NCBI GenBank assembly: GCA_905147135.1
Contig: LR990060.1
Span: 11,052,001 to 11,116,000 of the forward strand
Source of the DNA: Blastobasis lacticolella
Lineage: Eukaryota; Arthropoda; Insecta; Lepidoptera; Blastobasidae
Length of the DNA stretch: 64,000 nucleotides
Reading direction: 5' to 3'
Part shown: one piece after another, positions 9,487-18,563 of the stretch
Layout of the letters: the number at the start of each line of letters is the position of its first letter
Position numbering within the stretch: position 1 is the first letter of the stretch
Made by a program: the position numbers and the translations under genes
The notes under the pieces: generated by a model
Told to the model about the DNA's origin: nothing
The model's database searches: none
What the model saw: the letters and a program-made list of their open reading frames with translations, nothing else

Positions 9487-10156
9487 TTAGGTAAGTGCTT
9501 CTGCTTTATTTTTATTAATCACATCTACGATTATACTAATGGTGATTCATTCAAGGGTCAGCGATAGTTCGTAGAATACTTGAATAGATCGTTTGCATAC
9601 TAAAGTAATTGGAACCGTAATTGTTTTTGAATTTAGGTCACCTGGGCGATTATTATCTGAGCATGCGTAGATTTTACCTCAAAAAGATTCGTTAAAAATC
9701 CACTAGAATAAAGGCACTATAGAGCTTAGTTGAAGTGTGATACGCAAAATGCATTCAAGGTAAATGTCGGTGCATTATTGCATTTAAGAAACAAGAAAAA
9801 AAATCAATTTAAAATACAAAAAAAATTAATACCTACTGTTTAAACTTGCCAATACTTAACAACCTAGTGAGTCAACAATGGACTAGGTAATTTAATTTGG
9901 ATTAATTAATCCTTTTGGGAATTAACTATAAGGATAATGAACTAGGAATACCTCGTTTTATGTATAGCAATTAAAATCATGAACCACATGTAGCTATTTA
10001 ATTTATGCTAACGGTTGGACATTTGCGTAGGGTTTCACGAGGGTATAAAATGCTGTTTACTACAAAATAAATTTAGTTTACAAACAACTGATTAGGAAGA
10101 AACAGTTTTCACCAGTTATTGTGCATAGTTTTTTTTTTTTCTAACAGAATACGCTC
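9487..10156. other. AT-rich spacer and promoter region of the dead PTP
   Basis: No ORF of note. It contains the TATA box at 10044-10050. Confidence 0.45.
10044..10050 (+). promoter_or_regulatory. TATA box upstream of the PTP pseudogene
   Basis: TATAAAA about 107 bp before the remaining coding frame. Confidence 0.45.
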
Positions 10157-10984
10157 GTGACGAAAATCCTGCACCGCAATCATGAATATCAACGACTTTC
10201 TTCACTTTATGGACCAACCAAATCTACTCGTATAGTAAAGGAATTTAACTCTATAAGTCTGGAGCAAGGAGAAGAGCAGAAAGGCTGTATTCCATTGGTG
10301 CATTACCTTTGTCGTAAGAAGCTCAATGATGAAGCAAACCAGGAAGCAAGCTTCATCGACGGTTACGATACCCGCCGGAAATTCTTGTGCATCAAAAATC
10401 CATGCGTGAAAGACCGAGACGTGTTCTGGTAGGCAGTGTGGGACAATAAAGTCCAAATAATAGTGATGACGTGCCAGTTGATGAATCAGGCCTATCAATA
10501 TTGGTCTTCAAAAGAACGTTACACTTTAGCTAGTAAGAAATTTGATGTTAAGACTTGGAAGATTATAATCTTTTCTCACTATACTTTAACTGTCTTAAGT
10601 TTAAATCAAACTGGACCTAAGTACAAGCGGAGCCGTTCAATTTTTCACTATCAGTATACTGCTTGGCCTAGAGAAAAATTTGATCATCAACCAGATGCTT
10701 TTGTAGAGTTTTATAACTTTGTTAATCAAATGTATGTCAAGTTGAAGAAACAAGTAGCTGATAAGACATTTCCTCCTATGCTGGTGCATTGTATCGAGGG
10801 TATTGGCAGTTCTGATGTATTTTGCACGCTAGATATCTGTATCAACCAATTAAAAGCTACAGGAATCGTCTCATTGCCACATACCCTCAAAAAAATGCGA
10901 CAGCAAAAATTTAGGTCCTTTTGCCGCTCTGATCTCTATGTATTATCCTACCAATTAGTCAAAGCATATCTTGATAACAATTAG
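10157..10984 (+). pseudogene. PTP pseudogene with nonsense codon and lost catalytic arginine
   Basis: One frame covers most of a PTP but is broken three ways. There is no in-frame ATG before the first stop; the open frame starts at GTG 10157 or ACG just upstream. TAG at 10430-10432 follows DVFW, where relatives have a Gln codon. The active site reads HCIEGIGSSDVFC, so the essential Arg of HCx5R is Ser. The WPD loop is AWPREK, without Asp. The downstream part reads on to a normal C-terminus (YVLSYQLVKAYLDNN). The catalytic losses could predate the nonsense mutation, i.e. it may already have been a non-catalytic PTP in the virus. Confidence 0.85.
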
Positions 10985-11479
10985 CCCATCAGGCTCTAAT
11001 GTAAGTTTTGTCTTTTCCATTTTTTATAGCTCATTTGACTGATTATAAAGTTTATAATGTATGTTTGAGTTCAAAGTAATTGTGAAATATGAATGAGCCG
11101 CTTTTCTTATGAACTATGAGCCAATATTGTAATTAAGAGTAATATTATCATTGCCATTAGAATGCAGGTATAATTTAATTAAAGTTTACATAATCTTAAC
11201 TCAAGTCTGTTTCTTAGAAATTCGTATCTACTGCGAAAAGTGTCTTTATAAACAAACAAATTTTATGGTTATGTCATTGATAATGTGGACTTGGGGCTTA
11301 CAATAGATATAAAGAATGAGTTATCACTTAATTCCATGAAATAGACATATCAGCAGAGGTTCGTGACCCGGGAGTGTCATCCCTTGACTCGTCATTTAAT
11401 ATAAGCGCCAGTTGATAGATACTTGTATAGTCTTCTTCGGGACCTCATTACGTACAGTCGCATTGTCAAAAAATTAAAA
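10985..11479. other. Spacer with conserved 3' block and PTP promoter
   Basis: Contains the first copy of a 3' block (11118-11190, GAGCCAATATTGTA ... ATTAGAATG) that recurs after the next two PTP genes, and the TATA box at 11400. Confidence 0.55.
11400..11405 (+). promoter_or_regulatory. TATA box of tandem PTP copy 1
   Basis: TATAAG followed by a block (GCGCCAGTTGATAGATACT) that is nearly repeated at 12881 before copy 2. Both boxes lie 79-80 bp before the ATG. Confidence 0.65.
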
Positions 11480-12436
11480 ATGTACTTAAAAATCGAAGTA
11501 AATGACCAAAAAGTAGCTGCAGTGAGTGAGGACGAATTTAGAAGCAGAAGAAATCAACCCAATTGTTTAGAAGTTGTCGGATCGGAGCATAATTACATCA
11601 CGTCACAGCCGCTCATTGGATCGTTTGAGCACTTTTCAAAGCCAGAAAATCAAGACAAAAATCGTTACTTCGACGTCGCCTGCTGGGACGAATCTCGGGT
11701 GACAATTACGCCTAAAGAAGGTAATACTGATTACATCCATGCTAATTATGTTGATCATTATGGAAGACCCAAGAAGTTTGTGGCGACTCAGGGACCTCTG
11801 AAAAAAACAGTTAATCAATTTTGGCAGATGGTCTGGGAGCAGAATTCTCCAATTATTGTCATGCTAACAGGATTCCAGGATAATGGGAATGAAAAATGTG
11901 CGCAATACTGGGCTACTTCTCGTGACAAACAAGATATTTTTAAAACCAATGATTTTTCAATCAGAACATTATTAGAGATCAAGGACAATTCAGGATACAT
12001 TAGGTCACTATTTGAAGTTTATAATTCTACCACCGATGAAACGAGAGTGACACTACATTATCGGTACGTAGATTGGCCAGAGCATGGAACACCTCCCAAC
12101 AGTAAATCATTTTTAAACTTTATTAGAGATATAAATACGCAATATCAAAACGCCTTGAACAACGCAGTGAGTGGGCCAGCACCTGGACCTATTATTGTTC
12201 ACTGTAGTGCTGGGGTCGGAAGAACAGGAACTTTTTGCGCTATAGATTCTTGTATCTATCAACTAGCAAGAACCAAAAAAGTCTCAGTACCCAAAATTGT
12301 AATGCAGATACGCGAACAGCGGCATTTAAGTGTTTTAACTGTAGAACAATATAAATATATTTACACTGTTCTGCATGACTTATTGCAGTTATTTGAAATT
12401 TATCCTATGATAAGGGAACTCTTTTGTGAGCCTTGA
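11480..12436 (+). CDS. Bracovirus-type protein tyrosine phosphatase, tandem copy 1
   Basis: 318 aa from the ATG at 11480, single exon. I prefer it over an ATG 57 bases upstream because it aligns with the start of copy 2 and keeps the 80-bp TATA spacing. Visible: KNRYFDVACWDESRV, DYIHANYVD, TQGPL, FWQMVWEQ, and active site HCSAGVGRTGTFC with HCx5RT intact. The WPD loop is DWPEHGTPP, Asp replaced by Glu, which in other PTPs lowers turnover. Such a PTP may be slow or act as a substrate trap (inference). It is one of a tandem pair with 12960-13907, about 1.48 kb apart, sharing promoter and 3' sequences. Confidence 0.9.
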   Translation: MYLKIEVNDQKVAAVSEDEFRSRRNQPNCLEVVGSEHNYITSQPLIGSFEHFSKPENQDKNRYFDVACWDESRVTITPKEGNTDYIHANYVDHYGRPKKFVATQGPLKKTVNQFWQMVWEQNSPIIVMLTGFQDNGNEKCAQYWATSRDKQDIFKTNDFSIRTLLEIKDNSGYIRSLFEVYNSTTDETRVTLHYRYVDWPEHGTPPNSKSFLNFIRDINTQYQNALNNAVSGPAPGPIIVHCSAGVGRTGTFCAIDSCIYQLARTKKVSVPKIVMQIREQRHLSVLTVEQYKYIYTVLHDLLQLFEIYPMIRELFCEP

Positions 12437-12959
12437 CTGATGTACACGTTTGTTTTGATTATTTTATAAGGTTTAGAAAGTACATTCAATTAAATAAGTG
12501 TGACTATGAAATAAAAATTGAACCAATATTGTATTTAGAAGTAATATCATAATTGTTATTAGAATGTAAGTCTTAATTGATTAAAATTGTTTACACTGTA
12601 TTTGATAGTTTAAATAATCTTTGCAAAAATCAGTAATTAGATTGACACTTGTAGAGTCAATGACTAAAAATTTTGCGTGGGCAGAAAACGGATTTCCTTT
12701 GGTTAACCAGTACCTAAAGTTCTTATCAACGAATTATGCGGGAAACCTACCCGTAACTATGATTCAGAATGAGTACTCCTGATTGCGAAATAATGGAAAT
12801 ATTGTGATTACTAATTGTTCTCGTCAATAAGCGTGGGAAGTAATATCCTGTGGGAGGTAACATCCTATGATTTTAAGAGATATAAGCGGGAGCTGATAGA
12901 TACTAGTCTATTGTCATCCTCGACACAGTACGTGCGGTCATATTGTTTGAATATTTAAA
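12437..12959. other. Spacer between tandem PTP genes
   Basis: Holds the second 3' block (12520-12595) and the promoter of copy 2. No ORF of note. Confidence 0.55.
12881..12886 (+). promoter_or_regulatory. TATA box of tandem PTP copy 2
   Basis: TATAAG, 79 bp before the ATG. The following 60 bases are closely similar to those after the TATA box at 11400. Confidence 0.65.
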
Positions 12960-13907
12960 ATGAATTTAAAATTAATTATGTCTTCCCAAAAATTAACTGC
13001 AGTGAGTGAAGAAGAATTTAGACGAAAAAGATGTCAAGCTGGTTATTTGAACACAATCCGATTCGAACATTACTTAATCATGTCACAGCCGCAAATTGGA
13101 TCGTTTGAGCACTTCTCAAAGCAAGAAAATGAAATGAAAAATCGTTACCCCGACATCATCTGCTGGGACTCTTCACGTGTGAAAATAACTCCACAAAACG
13201 GTGATACTGACTACATTCACGCCAATTTCGTTGACCAGAGTGAAACATCAAGGAAGTTCATAGCGACACAGGGACCTCTAAATCAAACAATTGATAAATT
13301 TTGGCAAATGGTATGGGAGCAAAACTCCCGAATAATTATAATGCTGACAAAATTCCAAGCTGCCGGAAAAGAAACATGTGCTCAATATTGGAACACGGAC
13401 AAAAAACAAGTGAATTTTCAAGCAGGTGAGCTGGCAATCAAGACAGTAGATGTAATACAAAATTCGGGATACATTATAACGACATTTGAAGTTTCTAATT
13501 GCACCACCAAGGAAAGCAGGCTCATTATACATTACCAGTACTTAGACTGGCCAGAACATGGAGTGCCTTCTAAATGCAATTCATTGATGGAACTTATTAT
13601 AGATATGACTGAAAGTCATCAGAAGATTCTAAGAAAAGCAGCAAATGCATCCACTGGACCTGTTATTGTTCACTGCAGTGCTGGGATTGGAAGAAGTGGG
13701 ACGTTTTGTGCTATAAACTCATGTGTAACTCAATTAGCAAGGACCAAGAAACTTTCAGTGCCCGAAACTGTGATACAAATACGAGAACAAAGACGCTCAA
13801 GTGTTTTCGCTGTAGAACAATATGTATTTATTTATACTGTGCTTCATGAGTTTTTGCGGCTATTTGACATGTATTCTGAAGTGAGACAACTCTTTTGTGA
13901 CCCTTGA
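12960..13907 (+). CDS. Bracovirus-type protein tyrosine phosphatase, tandem copy 2
   Basis: 315 aa, single exon. KNRYPDIICWDSSRV, DYIHANFVD, TQGPL, FWQMVWEQ, and active site HCSAGIGRSGTFC (HCx5RS intact). The WPD loop is DWPEHGVPS, again with Glu for Asp, so the change predates the duplication that made the pair. A second Met at codon 7 could also serve as a start, but the first matches copy 1. The last codons and 3' flank (LFCDP, then ttgactgatgta) repeat those of copy 1. Expected role: interference with tyrosine-phosphate signalling in haemocytes or gland cells of the parasitised caterpillar (family knowledge). Confidence 0.9.
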   Translation: MNLKLIMSSQKLTAVSEEEFRRKRCQAGYLNTIRFEHYLIMSQPQIGSFEHFSKQENEMKNRYPDIICWDSSRVKITPQNGDTDYIHANFVDQSETSRKFIATQGPLNQTIDKFWQMVWEQNSRIIIMLTKFQAAGKETCAQYWNTDKKQVNFQAGELAIKTVDVIQNSGYIITTFEVSNCTTKESRLIIHYQYLDWPEHGVPSKCNSLMELIIDMTESHQKILRKAANASTGPVIVHCSAGIGRSGTFCAINSCVTQLARTKKLSVPETVIQIREQRRSSVFAVEQYVFIYTVLHEFLRLFDMYSEVRQLFCDP

Positions 13908-14557
13908 CTGATGTATTGTGCACATTTGTACTAATTATGAGCCAATATTCTACACAGAAACAATATATAATCGTTATTAGAATGTATGTCGTAATTGATT
14001 AAAACTTTTGAAGGAATTGTCACTGTGATTTTCGCGAAATAAAACGACGCGCATACCGCTCGTTTTGTTTTTTTTTTCTTCTAATTATCAGCCTAGCAAT
14101 CAAATGAAAAGAATACTCATATGGTATTGTCATTCTAGAGCAAAAATAGACCAAAGATGACCTACATTATAATCTTTTCATTGTTAAACCGATCTTAGTC
14201 CCAGATATGGGTCATATAAAAGGAAAATTGTGTGCCAGTATTTATAATTACATTCACAGATGACGAATGATGAAATACGTGATGTATTGACCCAATTAAA
14301 AATATATTTTCATATATGACGCACTTCATTATGGTTTAATGTCACTTGAAAACCATAAGGTAATAACTAACAATAATAATATTAATCATCATGAAATAAA
14401 CCACAGAACTACACTAACCACACTCACAAGTTGAACTTTATGATAAGGGATCTTATAAAACGCCAACAAATGTTGATTTATTTTCAATGTTACGGAACCA
14501 TTCGTTGTAGTAACACTTCTACGTCTCACCCTAAGTGAAGCGTTTTCATTTCCTGCT
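13908..14557. other. Spacer with third copy of the PTP 3' block
   Basis: The 3' block lies at 13939-14008, with a TGACGCA motif at 14318. AT-rich, no ORF of note. Confidence 0.5.
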
Positions 14558-14797
14558 ATGGATTCGAAATTATCAACAATTGATGGTGCAGCTGAATTCA
14601 TGCAACGAGCTCAACATCCAGATAACATCGATTTGATCTCTCAAGAACATTCCAACATTCTTGCAATATCGATAAGTGGGACCTGTGAAAACTTTTATAA
14701 GCCTGAAAATTTGTACGTAAAAAATACAAATCCGCTCATTATTTCATCACTGAATATCAAAAATTTATTCAATACACCTACGAGAGATCACTGTTGA
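14558..14797 (+). pseudogene. PTP N-terminal remnant
   Basis: 79 codons, ATG to stop. LISQEHSNI and ENFYKPENLYVKN align by eye with the PTP N-terminus (SEHNYITSQ, EHFSKPENQDKN of copy 1). Everything after the KNRY-like point is missing, including the catalytic domain. It is probably a truncated tandem copy at the edge of the insert, and could still make a short protein. Confidence 0.55.
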
Positions 14798-15223
14798 AAG
14801 AATTATAATTTTGAGTTCAAATACTCTAGGTAAGGACTATCAGTCATTAGTCATAATTTCCGTGAGCACTAAGCTCAAATGTAATACCGACTTTAGAAAA
14901 CTATAGCAGGAAAAAGACTCAAATAACTTATAAATAGTTCGATTCAAAAGATCATTTTTGAGCTACTGACTGGAGACAAAAGAGATAAGATTTGACCTAA
15001 GTCTGATCCCGGCGAGGGAAAACCCCAATTGTTAAATAATGGGAAGATAAAAATTTTACTAAGAGGCAAATATCTTGAAGAAGAGAACATAAAAAACATC
15101 ACATTTTAAGTGTTTTGAGCGTGCTGATTAACACAAAATTTTACAGTTAAAAAAACCATTTTTTTTTATTTACAAATTTTTTTTGGTTTGGAATTTATAA
15201 TTCGACATCAAAATCATCCCTGT
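14798..15223. other. Noncoding right end of the viral insert
   Basis: No gene. It ends CATCCCTGT at 15223. Read inward on the minus strand this is ACAGGGATG, which mirrors CAGGAAAG at the left end. Confidence 0.5.
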
Positions 15224-17173
15224 TAAAGTAATTTTACGTAGGCATAAATTACTTTGTTTCTCGAGCTTCGTTATCGTGCTGTCTCTTTCTTGCACTCTTG
15301 CGATTTCTTCGTAATTGAGTGTTGTTGGACAGGCGATACTTTCGACGCGGCTGAGGGCGTCGGCGACGACGTTATCTTGGCCAGTCACGTGACGAATGTC
15401 GGTGATGAATTCGCTGATGAATTGCAGTTGGCGTGCTCGGCGCGGTAGCTCGGATGGCGATGGCGCCTTGTGTAATACGTAGGTAAGCGGCTTGTGATCG
15501 GTGAAAACTATGGTTTCCCTTCCTTCGAACATTTTTCTGAAGTGCTTGACTGCCATGTAAATAGCTAGTAGTTCGCGGTCGAATGTACTGTACTTCTGTT
15601 GTGCGTCGGAGAATTTCTTCGAGAAGTAGCCGAGTGGTTGCCATCTGTTACAGATGCGTTGTTGGAGGACGGCTCCAGCTGCTTTGTCGGAGGCATCTGA
15701 GAATATCGCCAACGTTCCATGGTGGGACGGGTGGGCGAGTAAAGCTGCCTTTTGAATGCTGGCTTTACAGGCTTCGAATGCAGATGTTGATTGGTCGTCC
15801 CATTTAATTTCTGTTTTGTCTTTCCTCTTCGAATTATGTAGGTAATTACTGAGCGGGGCTTGGATGGTAGCGGCGTTAGGTATGTTCTCTCGGTAAAAGT
15901 TGAGCATGCCGAGGAATCGTCGTAGCTCTTCGATCGTCTTCGGTTTCGGAAAATCGGCGATTGCATTGATTTTCTCTTGTGGAGGTTTTATTCCGTGCTT
16001 CGAGACGTGGTACCCGAGGAAGTTGACTTCGTCTTTGCCAAACACGCATTTCGAAGGGTTGATAGTAATGCCGTATTCTTCTAGTCGTTGTAGGACTGTT
16101 CGAAGATGTTTCCGGTGCTCATCTTCGGTTCGGGAAGCGATGAGGAGATCGTCGACGAATGGAAAGACGTAATCCAGCCCTCGCAGTACTTCGTGGACAA
16201 ACCGCTGAAAGGTTTGCCCGGCGTTGCGGAGGCCGGGGCACATGCGTGGGAACTCGAACAATCCGAACGGTGTTATTATTGCCGTTTTTTCGATGTCTTC
16301 TTCCTTGATTGGCAATTGTTGATAAGCTCGGTTCAAATCGAGCGTAGAGAAGACTTGACAACCGGCGAGGTGGTAGGTAAAATCTTTGATGCGTGGTATC
16401 GGGTAGCGGTCGGGCTTCGTAATACTGTTTAGGCGTCGGTAGTCGCCGCAAACTCGCAGGTCACCGTTTTTCTTCGGTACGATGTGTAAAGGTGATGCCC
16501 ACGGGCTCTTGCTCGGCCGGCACAATCCTTGATCGATCATGCTTTGGAATTCGTTCTTGACTCGATCGTAACGATTGTGAGGTATGGGGCGGGCTCTGCA
16601 GTACAACGGTGGTCCGGAGGTCTCGATGAAATGTTCCACGTTGTGTTTGGGGTTGAGTTTCATCGAAGTGATGCGAGTGATTCCAGGGAAATCTGCTAGA
16701 ATACTGTGGTAGGACTGTTGCAGGTCGATGCTGCGAACTGTAGGTATGTTCGTGTGACAAACTGGTGCGTTGACTGCTAGGTTTGTGACGTCATCGATTA
16801 GTCGGCGGTTCTTGAGGTCTACAATCAGTCGGTGATGTTGAAGAAAATCGGCTCCAATTATTGGTCTGCTGACGTCGGCGATGATAAATTTCCAGCGGTA
16901 TGGTCGGCGTAGGCGTAAATCAAGATCCAACGTCGTTTCGCCGTAGGTAGATATCGCGGAGTTGTTGGCTGCGTAGAGCGTGAATGGCAGCGGTTGCGGT
17001 CGAGTTCCTTTCCTCTTCGGTATGACGGATATATTTGCACCCGTATCTACTAAAAAGGTGAGTTTCGAGTTTCTGTCAGTGACGAATAGGCGGTGTGCTG
17101 TACTTGAAACACTGGTTTCCGCCACAGCCAGTGTTCGTTTTAGTTTTCCGTCTGCTGTGCGGTGAATGAGCAT
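15170..17173 (-). pseudogene. Gypsy pol, 5' part: protease, reverse transcriptase, RNase H
   Basis: 667 codons in the open frame, of which all but about the last 18 are pol. Aspartic protease [13 protein letters not shown] is near residue 40. RT has [14 protein letters not shown] and the active-site box FVDDLLIAS near 330-340. RNase H shows [18 protein letters not shown] and [10 protein letters not shown]. The frame overlaps gag by 34 bp in another frame, so synthesis would need a frameshift. It ends just before the HHCC finger, because the viral insert starts there. No internal stop is seen, consistent with a recently active element. Confidence 0.88.
15218..15230. other. Right junction of the bracovirus insert
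   Basis: Foreign DNA ends at 15223. TAAA at 15224-15227 duplicates 4146-4149, and the pol frame resumes. The last 18 codons of the open frame below 15224 are viral DNA read by chance. Confidence 0.7.
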
Positions 17174-18000
17174 GGCGACGTGCAGCGTCTGGCGCGATCT
17201 CCAAATCGGCGATGGTAGTAGCAGATTGGGCGATGCGGCGAGTGCGGCCGGGGTGGTGAACGGGACGGTGGTCTGCGGTGGTAGCGCTGGTACGACGGGC
17301 TTCGCTGTCTCGAGCGTTGGAAGTGGCCGCGTGTCGATTGCTGCGCTCGTCCTTGCTTTAGTTCCGCGACCTCCATACTAAGCTTCCGAATTTCTTCGAG
17401 AAGGGTTTGATCGTGGGTTTTGTCTTGAGCTAAAGACGCAGGTGTTGAGGACACGGCGGACACTTCGGGCGACTGTTGTAACACGTTGTCGGCGAGGTTC
17501 TCTAAGTCGTCTAGTTTTGCGGTTTTGTTAATATTTTCGCTGACGGCGATTGCAGAGCGAACGGTAGGTGGTAGATTTTTCTTCCAAAGATGCTGCAGCA
17601 CTGGTTCGGACAGCTTTCCTCGGCTGAGCATTTTCATGTGGCGTAGCAGCTGGCTGGGTGTGCGATCGCCTAACTCCACTTCGTTAAGCAGCTTCTCGAG
17701 TTTCCGCTCGTCGCTCTCTTCGTAGACGCTGATGAGACGACTTTTCAGCGCGTCGTAAAATTCGGCGTCGTCGTTAGGTGGGTCGTAGATGATGTCGCAC
17801 ACTTGTTCCAGCTCTGGTTTGCCGAGTTGCGCGATGATCATGTCCACCAGCTGCCGTTTTCCTTTTTTCTGATCCGCTGTGACCGACTCGAATCTGTAGA
17901 ACCATAGTCGTGGGGTGTCGCGCCAAAACTGTGGGATGCGCAGCGAGAGAGCGATGCCTGCAACTTCTTGCTGTTCCCGTTGATAGTCTTGAGTCGCCAT
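17140..18000 (-). CDS. Gypsy gag protein
   Basis: 286 aa capsid/nucleocapsid precursor. [14 protein letters not shown] opens a Ty3-type capsid domain. [13 protein letters not shown] and [19 protein letters not shown] belong to its middle. The C-terminus is Arg/Ser/Pro-rich ([15 protein letters not shown]), then [18 protein letters not shown], a Cys/His box of CxxH...C...C order rather than canonical CCHC. That box is the hallmark I associate with CsRn1-clade elements. The frame is intact. The ATG lies 53 bp inside the 5' LTR edge. Confidence 0.85.
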   Translation of the reverse strand: MATQDYQREQQEVAGIALSLRIPQFWRDTPRLWFYRFESVTADQKKGKRQLVDMIIAQLGKPELEQVCDIIYDPPNDDAEFYDALKSRLISVYEESDERKLEKLLNEVELGDRTPSQLLRHMKMLSRGKLSEPVLQHLWKKNLPPTVRSAIAVSENINKTAKLDDLENLADNVLQQSPEVSAVSSTPASLAQDKTHDQTLLEEIRKLSMEVAELKQGRAQQSTRGHFQRSRQRSPSYQRYHRRPPSRSPPRPHSPHRPICYYHRRFGDRARRCTSPCSFTAQQTEN

Positions 18001-18040
18001 AGTTCCCGGTGCTAAGCTGTGTTCTTGTTTCTTGAACGGC

Positions 18041-18051
18041 GGTGGTCACCA
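18041..18051 (-). other. Primer-binding site, tRNA-Trp-like
   Basis: On the minus strand TGGTGACC starts one base after the 5' LTR. Those eight bases fit the complement of a tRNA-Trp 3' end (established for other retroelements); the following bases diverge. Confidence 0.5.
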
Positions 18052-18052
18052 C

Positions 18053-18559
18053 TTTGGAGGTCTTGAGTAGGATTATTAGTTAAACTCCGTAGACAAGTGT
18101 GGAATGGATGTATTTACAGAAAATGTGCCTAACTATATTTACAAATACGTACTACCTAAACTTGTGTGACAGATCTAGTAAAAAGCTATTTGCATTGACC
18201 AATGGGAAAGCCCGCCGCGAGATAGCTTCCCCCACCACGCCGCGCGCCGGTGTGGTGCCGCTATAAAAAGGAGGCGTAGAGCGGCGGACGCCCATTTGGC
18301 CGGCGCATCGAGGGACAGCACATCGGAGGAAGCTCGGCGCGTACGGTGGCGACTACAGCGGCGGCGAACTCCGGTGATCTTCTGAAGCTGCGCTGGAGCT
18401 CCGTGGCGTGAAGAACAATCCCAGACAAGTCGTTCTTTTCAGAACGCAATCTTAAGTTTCGTGACCTAATACGTTCTCTGTGGCTAAATACGCATTCGTT
18501 CTATTTATTATAGAACACGAGTTTCACGACTTTTATACGAATACAATACGGTAGCCACA
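18053..18559 (-). repeat. 5' LTR of the split Gypsy element (right copy)
   Basis: 507 bp, reads identical to 2375-2881. Identity indicates a recent insertion. Confidence 0.9.
18262..18270 (+). promoter_or_regulatory. Antisense TATA box in the right LTR
   Basis: TATAAAAAG on the plus strand, copy of the box at 2584-2592. It points out of the element into the right flank. Confidence 0.35.
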
Positions 18560-18563
18560 AAAG
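18560..18563. repeat. Target-site duplication AAAG, right
   Basis: Matches 2371-2374. Confidence 0.8.

Larger units (their letters stand above)
4150..15223. mobile_element. Integrated bracovirus-like segment (PTP/ankyrin cluster)
   Basis: 11,074 bp of AT-rich DNA inserted in pol of a Gypsy element. It carries single-exon PTP genes, a vankyrin and small ORFs, a gene combination characteristic of Cotesia-type bracoviruses (family knowledge). Bracovirus circles are known to integrate into caterpillar DNA at a host integration motif and so become linearised there. The clean ends with a short flanking duplication fit that process, or another integrase-type insertion. I cannot identify the J1/J2 motif or the circle junction by eye. 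An alternative is a wasp genome locus, but the lepidopteran-type repeats on the right argue against it. Confidence 0.8.
2375..18559 (-). mobile_element. Ty3/Gypsy LTR retrotransposon split by a bracovirus insert (CsRn1/Kabuki-like, tentative)
   Basis: A minus-strand element with two LTRs of 507 bp that look identical, flanked by AAAG. Order on the minus strand: LTR (18559-18053), primer-binding site, gag (18000-17140), protease-RT-RNase H (17173 to about 15224), an 11-kb insert, integrase (about 4149-2892), polypurine tract and LTR (2881-2375). Without the insert and its 4-bp duplication the element would be about 5.1 kb, a normal size, with gag and pol overlapping by 34 bp. The gag knuckle has a non-canonical Cys/His order, and the primer site begins TGGTGACC as expected for tRNA-Trp. 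Both traits fit the CsRn1 clade, which I infer. Its higher GC content contrasts with the AT-rich insert. Confidence 0.88.

Noticed and set aside
10202..10498. Minus-strand 98-codon frame across the PTP pseudogene
   Set aside because: Lies antisense to a recognisable PTP frame and has no features.
15254..17725. Plus-strand open frames over the Gypsy pol and gag
   Set aside because: They are shadows of the minus-strand gag-pol frames and have no protein features.
2375..18559. The PTP/ankyrin genes as cargo captured by the retrotransposon during reverse transcription
   Set aside because: The insert interrupts pol, has a TAAA repeat at its edges and keeps its own promoters on both strands, which fits later DNA insertion better. 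Not fully excluded.
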